A stretch of 9,594 bases of DNA. It comes from Gemmatimonadota bacterium (GTDB lineage: Bacteria; Gemmatimonadota; Gemmatimonadetes; Longimicrobiales; UBA6960). Shown in pieces: positions 5,297 to 9,594 of the stretch. How positions within the stretch are numbered: position 1 is the first letter of the stretch; each line of letters opens with the position of its first letter. Both the position numbers and the translations under genes were made by a program. The notes below the pieces were generated by a model. That model was not told the origin of the DNA and searched no databases. It was given only the letters and a program-made list of their open reading frames with translations. Location: NCBI GenBank assembly GCA_019347995.1, contig JAHWKH010000066.1, positions 1-9,594 of the forward strand, in the 5' to 3' direction.

Positions 5297-7723
5297 ATGG
5301 CTGGATTCGTCGCCGACCTGCGTCACGGCCTGCGCATGCTCGTGCGCACGCCGCTCCTGTCCGTGGTCGCGGTCCTCACCGTGGGTCTGGGCGTGGGGGG
5401 CGTGACCTTCGGGTTCAGCGTGATGTACGCGACGCTCTACCGCGGGCCGCCCGTGCGCGCCGCCGAGCGCCTCATGCTGGTCATGGAGGCGCGGCCGGAG
5501 GCAGGCGTGGAGCGCATGCGGGTACCGATCCACGACTACCTCGACCTGCGCGACGCGCAGCGGTCGTTCGAGACGCTGGAGGGCTACTACGGCGGCACCG
5601 TGAACCTGGCGGGCGACGACGGCCCGCCGGAGCGCTACCAGGGCGCGTTCGTCACGGCCGGCCTGCTGGAGATGCTCGGGGTGCCCGCCGAGTTGGGACG
5701 CACGTTCGCGGAAGACGAAGGAGGCGCGGGCGCGCCCCCTCTCGTGGTGCTGAGCCACCGCGTATGGGTGAACCGCTTCGGGGGCGAGCGCGCCGCCCTG
5801 GGCCGGACGGTGCGCGTGAACGGCGAGACCGCCGAGATCATCGGGGTGATGCCCGACGGCTTCGGCTTTCCCATGCGTCAGGACCTGTGGGTCAACATCC
5901 GCACCGATCCCGCCACCCTCGAGCGGCGGGGAGGCACGGGGCTCCAGGTGGTGGGCCGCGTGCGAGAGGGGGTCGGCGCGCGGGCGGCCATCGAGGAGCT
6001 CGCCGCCCTCGGCAGGCGCATCGAAGCGGCCCATCCGGAGGAGAACGAGGGGATCACCGTCACCGCGCAGCCGTTCACGGAGGCCTCCACGCCCACGCAG
6101 GCCCGGATGATGGTGGGCCTCATCATGGCCATGGTGCTGGGCGTTCTCCTGGTGGCGTGCGCCAACGTCGCGAACGTCCTGATGGCGCGGGCCGTGGTGC
6201 GGGAGCGCGAGGTGGCCGTGCGTACCGCCCTGGGTGCGGGCCGCTGGCGCGTCGTGCGGCAGCTGCTCACGGAGGCCGCGGTTCTGGGAGTGGTCGGCGG
6301 CGTGGTCGGGCTGGGCGTGGCCTGGACGGCCATCACGCTCCTGGAAGCCAGCATCCAGGACATCCAGCGCCCCTACTGGATCGTCTTCACCCTGGACGCG
6401 CCCGTCCTGCTCTTCACCAGCGTCGTCACGCTGGCCGCGGCCGTGGGGGCCGGTACCTGGCCCGCCCTGCGGGCGTCGGGCGCCGGGGTCGACGGCGTGC
6501 TGCGCGACGAGAGCCGCGGCTCCTCGAGCCTGCGCGTGAGCCGCCTCACGTCCGCGCTGGTGGTGGGGGAGCTCGCGGTGTCGTGCGGCCTCATGATCGC
6601 GGGGGGCCTCACGGTGCGCACCCTCATGGAGCTGAACCGCCTCGACCTGGGCTTCGACGCCGAGCGCGTCATGACCGCGCGCCTGGGCCTCTTCGAGAGT
6701 GACTACCCGGACGCCGCCGCGCGCAGCCGCTTCTACCACGAGCTCCTGGACCGCCTGGCCGCCGAGCCCGGCGTGGACGCCGCCGCCGTCACCAGCGTCC
6801 TGCCCGGCACCGGACAGGGCGGCGCCCGGGTCGAGGTGGACGGCGAGGTCTACGACAGCCCGGCGGACCGGCCGCGCACGGGCGCGAGCTGGGTGAGCGC
6901 CGGCTTCTTCGAGACCATGGGGATGGAGCCGGTGGAGGGACGCGCCTTCCTTCGCTCCGAGTCGGAGCGGGAGGGGCAGCCGGTGGTGGTGGTGAGCCGG
7001 AGCTTCGTCGACCGGTACATGCGAGGGAGCGGCGCGCTGGGCCGCCAGGTCCGCCTGGGACCCGACTCCCCCTGGCTCCGGGTCGTGGGGGTGGTGCCCG
7101 ACGTCCACCCCGGCGTGGGGCCCTTCGGCAGTGGGGGGGAGCCCGCCCGGGACGCGATCTACCTGCCGCTGGGCCAAAGCGACCTGGCCTTCGCCAGCGT
7201 CGCCGTGCGCACCTCCGGCCCTCCCGCCGCCACGACGGGAGCCCTGCGCCGGGCGGTCTCGGCGGCGGACCCGAACCTCCCGCTGTACTGGGTGCGGACC
7301 CTGCGCGAGGCGGTGGACGAGACCGCCTCCTTCCACCGGATCTTCGGCGGGCTGTTCGCCATCGTGGCCCTCGCCGCGCTCTTCCTGTCGGCCGTCGGCC
7401 TCTATGGCGTCATCGACTTCTCCGTGGCCAATCGCCTGCGGGAGCTGGGCGTGCGCAAGGCCATGGGAGCCCACGGCGGCGACGTGCTGCGCCTGGTGAT
7501 GTCGCGGGTCGTGCGCCAGCTCGCGCTGGGCGTGCTGCTGGGGGTGGCCATCGGCGTGGGTCTGGCCGTGCCCCTGGCCGCCACGCTCTACGGCGTGGAC
7601 GTGTGGGACCCCCTGGTGTACGGCGGCATCGCGGCCGTGCTCACCGCCACCGGGCTCGCGGCGGCCATGGTGCCGGCGCTGCGCGCCGTGCGCGTGGATC
7701 CGGTGGTGGCCCTGCGGGTCTAG
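5297..7723 (+). CDS. ADOP/MacB-FtsX-type duplicated ABC permease
   Basis: This 808-residue inner-membrane protein has the duplicated architecture of the ADOP permeases (Acidobacterial duplicated orphan permease): MacB-like periplasmic core, FtsX permease, second core, second FtsX permease. Hydrophobic segments lie near 21-46, 270-295, 325-350, 367-388, 418-440, 684-706, 742-765 and 774-794. The first repeat shows ACANVANVLMAR (288-298) and VAVRTALGAGRWRVVRQLLT (306-325). The second shows GLYGVIDFSVANRLRELGVR (701-720), KAMGAHGG (721-728) and the closing RVDPVVALRV. The N-terminus LRHGLRMLVRTPLLSVVAV is also characteristic. Known relatives (MacB, LolCE) work with a cytoplasmic ATPase to drive export or lipoprotein release. 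No ATPase gene is present here, as is usual for this orphan class, and the substrate is unknown. The ATG at 5297-5299 follows a C-rich stretch with no ribosome binding site, so initiation may be non-Shine-Dalgarno. It is transcribed divergently from SusC and convergently with the next gene, so it is monocistronic in this window. Confidence 0.93.
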   Translation: MAGFVADLRHGLRMLVRTPLLSVVAVLTVGLGVGGVTFGFSVMYATLYRGPPVRAAERLMLVMEARPEAGVERMRVPIHDYLDLRDAQRSFETLEGYYGGTVNLAGDDGPPERYQGAFVTAGLLEMLGVPAELGRTFAEDEGGAGAPPLVVLSHRVWVNRFGGERAALGRTVRVNGETAEIIGVMPDGFGFPMRQDLWVNIRTDPATLERRGGTGLQVVGRVREGVGARAAIEELAALGRRIEAAHPEENEGITVTAQPFTEASTPTQARMMVGLIMAMVLGVLLVACANVANVLMARAVVREREVAVRTALGAGRWRVVRQLLTEAAVLGVVGGVVGLGVAWTAITLLEASIQDIQRPYWIVFTLDAPVLLFTSVVTLAAAVGAGTWPALRASGAGVDGVLRDESRGSSSLRVSRLTSALVVGELAVSCGLMIAGGLTVRTLMELNRLDLGFDAERVMTARLGLFESDYPDAAARSRFYHELLDRLAAEPGVDAAAVTSVLPGTGQGGARVEVDGEVYDSPADRPRTGASWVSAGFFETMGMEPVEGRAFLRSESEREGQPVVVVSRSFVDRYMRGSGALGRQVRLGPDSPWLRVVGVVPDVHPGVGPFGSGGEPARDAIYLPLGQSDLAFASVAVRTSGPPAATTGALRRAVSAADPNLPLYWVRTLREAVDETASFHRIFGGLFAIVALAALFLSAVGLYGVIDFSVANRLRELGVRKAMGAHGGDVLRLVMSRVVRQLALGVLLGVAIGVGLAVPLAATLYGVDVWDPLVYGGIAAVLTATGLAAAMVPALRAVRVDPVVALRV

Positions 7724-7775
7724 AAGCCACGTCCCGGTGAGCCTCCCGGGCCGCGCCCCCGGCCTCCCGCCCTCA

Positions 7776-9005
7776 TCAGCTCCCGGACGAGCCGCTGGGC
7801 GGCACGAGCGCCGCCAGATCGCGGGCGAGCTGCCCTCCCGCCATGTAGGTGAGCCAGCCGCTCACCGCCCGGGCCTGGCCCGCCGTGGGCAGACCCAGGG
7901 TGAAGATCGCGTCTCCCTCTCCCTCGCCCCCCTCCGGAAGGCGGGCGGCCGTCAGGCTGAGGGCCTCCCCCGCCGCGAGCCGCTCCAGCGTCCGGCCGCT
8001 CAGGGGCGCCAGCGCCTGCACCGGCTCCCCCTCCGCCACGGGGCCGCTCCAGACCACCTGGTCGTCGGGATCCGACAGGTCTCCGAAATGGAGGAGGTAG
8101 TGGGTCGCCCCACCCAACCTGGCCGGCACGTCCAGGCGGAGGGCCAGCGCCGGCGCCATGACGAAGCCCGGGTGCTCGAACGCGAAGCCCATGGAGTCGA
8201 GGGAGGCGTCCATGGCTTCCGCGGCCTCGGCGGCGAGGGACGCGCGGGGCTGGATGACGGCCTCGAGCCCCACGACGGCCACCAGGTTGCCCCGGCTGAC
8301 CACCGTCCCCGTGCCGGCTCCGGCCAGGCCACCGCCCGGCGCGCGGCCGAGCCGCGACGGCTCGCTCCACGGACGGATGGACTCCACGTCCCACAGGTCC
8401 TCCGGCGCGTCCACGAAGCGGAAGCGGACCGAGGACTCGGGCGAGCGGGCCGCGTCGCATACGGGGCTCTCGGTGGTGTCGCACACCTCCAGGGCCACGC
8501 TCCGCACCAGGATGGCGTCCTCGCAGGTGGCCGCGGCGGCCTGGAGGTCGCCGTCGGCGCTCATGCGGGCCTGCCCCTCGTCCGTGAGGGCCTGGAACGC
8601 CTCGCCCAGCCGGCGGCGGATGGCCTCGCGCCCTTCCGCTCTCCGCCTCTGGATCGACTCGTCGCCCGTGGCCACGTACTCCTGTGCCAGCTCGGCGTCG
8701 GCCGCGAACCAGTCGCGCACGTCCCGCTCCACCGGGTCGGATGCGTCGAACGGCGCCACCGCGGTGGTGTCCTCCAGGGAGACGGCACCGGCCAGCGCGC
8801 GGATCCTCTCCGCCCGCCGCGCCAGCGGCTCCAGCTCGTCCGAGACGGCGATCAGTCGCGCGAGGGCCGGCACGCACATGCGGGTGCGGGCCGCCTCGGC
8901 CTCGACCCATCCGTCCGGCGGAACGTCCTGGGCGTCCAGGGGCGGCGCGAGGGCGAAGGCCGCGGTGAGGGCAGGGACCAGCATCGAACGGAGAAACGAC
9001 GGCAT
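7776..9005 (-). CDS. secreted or periplasmic protein of unknown function
   Basis: The product has about 409 residues and no family that I recognise. It starts with a Sec signal peptide: a basic residue in the first few positions, a hydrophobic stretch (LVPALTAAFALAPPL), and a likely cleavage at DAQ-D. I prefer the ATG at 9003-9005. A GTG two codons upstream (9009-9011) would add Met-Lys, and neither start has a clear ribosome binding site. The mature N-terminal half (about 33-165) is helical, rich in Ala, Glu and Arg. Four cysteines lie in the mature part (about 44, 161, 175 and 183), the last three closely grouped, which would suit disulfides. The C-terminal half has beta-type segments (TVVSRGNLVAVVGLEAVIQP, HYLLHFGDL, DAIFTLGLP) and ends in a Ser/Gly-rich tail. 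It is not a lipoprotein. It is convergent with the permease (52-nt gap) and divergent from the DUF5916-like gene. Coding bias and signal peptide make a real gene likely; the strand opposite is an antisense shadow. Confidence 0.78.
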   Translation of the reverse strand: MPSFLRSMLVPALTAAFALAPPLDAQDVPPDGWVEAEAARTRMCVPALARLIAVSDELEPLARRAERIRALAGAVSLEDTTAVAPFDASDPVERDVRDWFAADAELAQEYVATGDESIQRRRAEGREAIRRRLGEAFQALTDEGQARMSADGDLQAAAATCEDAILVRSVALEVCDTTESPVCDAARSPESSVRFRFVDAPEDLWDVESIRPWSEPSRLGRAPGGGLAGAGTGTVVSRGNLVAVVGLEAVIQPRASLAAEAAEAMDASLDSMGFAFEHPGFVMAPALALRLDVPARLGGATHYLLHFGDLSDPDDQVVWSGPVAEGEPVQALAPLSGRTLERLAAGEALSLTAARLPEGGEGEGDAIFTLGLPTAGQARAVSGWLTYMAGGQLARDLAALVPPSGSSGS

Positions 9006-9177
9006 CTTCACCCGGGGGCTCAGGAACGGGAACGGGATCGCGTCCTGTGATAGCGGTGAAAGCCTCCGGAAGGTCCATCGCCGCGAACGGGTTCCTCGTG
9101 CGCGACGTGCGGCCAGGCGGCGCTCCGGCTGGGCTCCGGCCAGCCCGGGCTCATCAGTTTGGGCCCCCTGGGGGTCT

Positions 9178-9183
9178 TATCAT
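9178..9183 (+). promoter_or_regulatory. possible -10 box for the DUF5916-like gene
   Basis: TATCAT matches the -10 consensus at five of six positions and lies about 50 nt upstream of the ATG at 9236. No convincing -35 hexamer is found at the right distance. Within 9006-9235, the region between the two divergent genes, I see no other clear signal; no good promoter was found for the minus-strand gene. Confidence 0.3.
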
Positions 9184-9235
9184 GGATGGCCCGTCCCATC
9201 CTGGCCGAGCCACCCCACGTCACGAGTGGAATCCG

Positions 9236-9594
9236 ATGGGAGCTACTTTCCAGGCCGCGCGCCCGCTGTGCCTGTCCGCCGTCGCCCTCGCGCTGCTGCT
9301 GCCTCCTGCGCTGGCCGCCCAGGACCAGGACCGGCACGAGGGTCCATCGGCCGTGGCCGGTGAACGGGCTTCCACGCACGCTGCTGCGCCCTCGGCGCAG
9401 GCCCGGGCGCTCGGCGCGGACGAGTCGATCGGGGTGGACGGCGTCCTCGACGAGGCGGCGTGGCGGGCTGCCCTGCCGGTCACCGGGTTCACGCAGCTCG
9501 ATCCGGTCGAAGGGGCGCCGGCCACCGAGCCCACGGACGTGCGCATCCTCTACGACGAGGATGCCCTCTACATCGCCGCCACGCTGTACGACTC
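9236..9594 (+). CDS. CBM9-like/DUF5916-type secreted protein, N-terminal part
   Basis: The first 119 codons are present; the gene runs off the window. The ATG at 9236-9238 opens a Sec signal peptide (Arg at 9, core CLSAVALALLLPPALA, cleavage near LAA-QD). After a low-complexity Ala-rich linker (about 33-62), the start of a carbohydrate-binding-module-9-like domain appears: SIGVDGVLDEAAWRAALPVT (about 66-85), TGFTQLDPVEGAPATEPTDV (85-104), and RILYDEDALYIAATLYDS. This pattern of DG-x-LDEAAW, then an xP-x-EG-x-P block, then LYD-x-x-ALY-A-x-LYD, is typical of proteins with an N-terminal CBM9-like fold followed by a DUF5916 barrel-like domain. They are probably outer-membrane proteins of uncertain function. 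The 3' part is needed to confirm DUF5916. Upstream is only a weak GGA ribosome site. It is divergent from the unknown secreted gene. Confidence 0.82.
   Translation, partial: MGATFQAARPLCLSAVALALLLPPALAAQDQDRHEGPSAVAGERASTHAAAPSAQARALGADESIGVDGVLDEAAWRAALPVTGFTQLDPVEGAPATEPTDVRILYDEDALYIAATLYD

Noticed and set aside
5077..6702. Plus-strand open frame overlapping the permease start
   Set aside because: It is an off-frame shadow with Arg- and Gly-rich composition and no recognisable domain.
5096..7474. Minus-strand open frame of 792 codons opposite the permease
   Set aside because: It is a shadow frame of His-, Ala- and Gly-rich repeat-free sequence without motifs. The plus-strand permease has full family landmarks.
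7724..7775. GC-rich inverted repeat between convergent genes as a bidirectional terminator
   Set aside because: Only about 5 bp (GGCCG/CGGCC) pair, and there is no T-tract on either strand.
7737..9050. Plus-strand open frame of 437 codons opposite the secreted protein
   Set aside because: It is Arg-, Gly- and His-rich, with no signal peptide and no ribosome site. The minus-strand frame has a signal peptide and normal protein composition.

Overview
The window is GC-rich, densely coding bacterial DNA. The gene set points to a Gemmatimonadota-like bacterium: a SusC/RagA-type TonB-dependent transporter with a SusD/RagB-type lipoprotein, a duplicated FtsX-type orphan permease of the ADOP/MacB class, and a secreted CBM9-like/DUF5916-type protein. 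This taxonomic guess is an inference from gene content. No rRNA, tRNA, insertion sequence, CRISPR or phage gene was seen.

Layout. Positions 1-252 (+) hold the middle of a class I SAM-dependent methyltransferase. Its 5' part lies outside the window, and its family similarity stops abruptly where the convergent SusD gene ends. Positions 243-4749 (-) hold a two-gene outer-membrane uptake operon, SusC first and SusD second. They are 10 nt apart, and the SusC stop overlaps the SusD ribosome binding site. Positions 4750-5296 are non-coding apart from an elaborate leader for the SusC operon and a weak promoter for the divergent gene. Positions 5297-7723 (+) encode the orphan permease. Positions 7776-9005 (-) encode an unrecognised secreted protein, convergent with the permease. 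Positions 9236-9594 (+) hold the start of the DUF5916-like gene, cut by the window edge.

The most notable element is the SusC leader on the minus strand. A promoter (perfect TTGACA, 17-nt spacer, TAGCCT) is followed by an intrinsic terminator (4970-5002). Next comes a 32-codon open frame with a good ribosome binding site, whose codons 6-15 are almost all Met and Cys. A second, very strong intrinsic terminator (4778-4810) lies just upstream of the SusC ribosome binding site. A segment inside the short frame (4867-4883) can pair over 15 of 17 positions with the entire 5' arm of the second terminator. The same segment can instead be locked in a local palindrome hairpin (4879-4892). These are the protector, antiterminator and terminator parts of a classical ribosome-mediated transcription attenuator. 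The predicted logic is that ribosome slowing at the Met/Cys run lets transcription continue into the transporter operon. I know of no described attenuator of this type for a SusCD pair, and the inducing signal (Met/Cys supply, or a metal such as copper) is inference.

How the genes work together: SusD would capture a ligand at the surface and SusC would import it using TonB energy, under leader control. The permease, the unknown secreted protein and the DUF5916-like protein are separately transcribed. Nothing in the sequence ties them to the same substrate.
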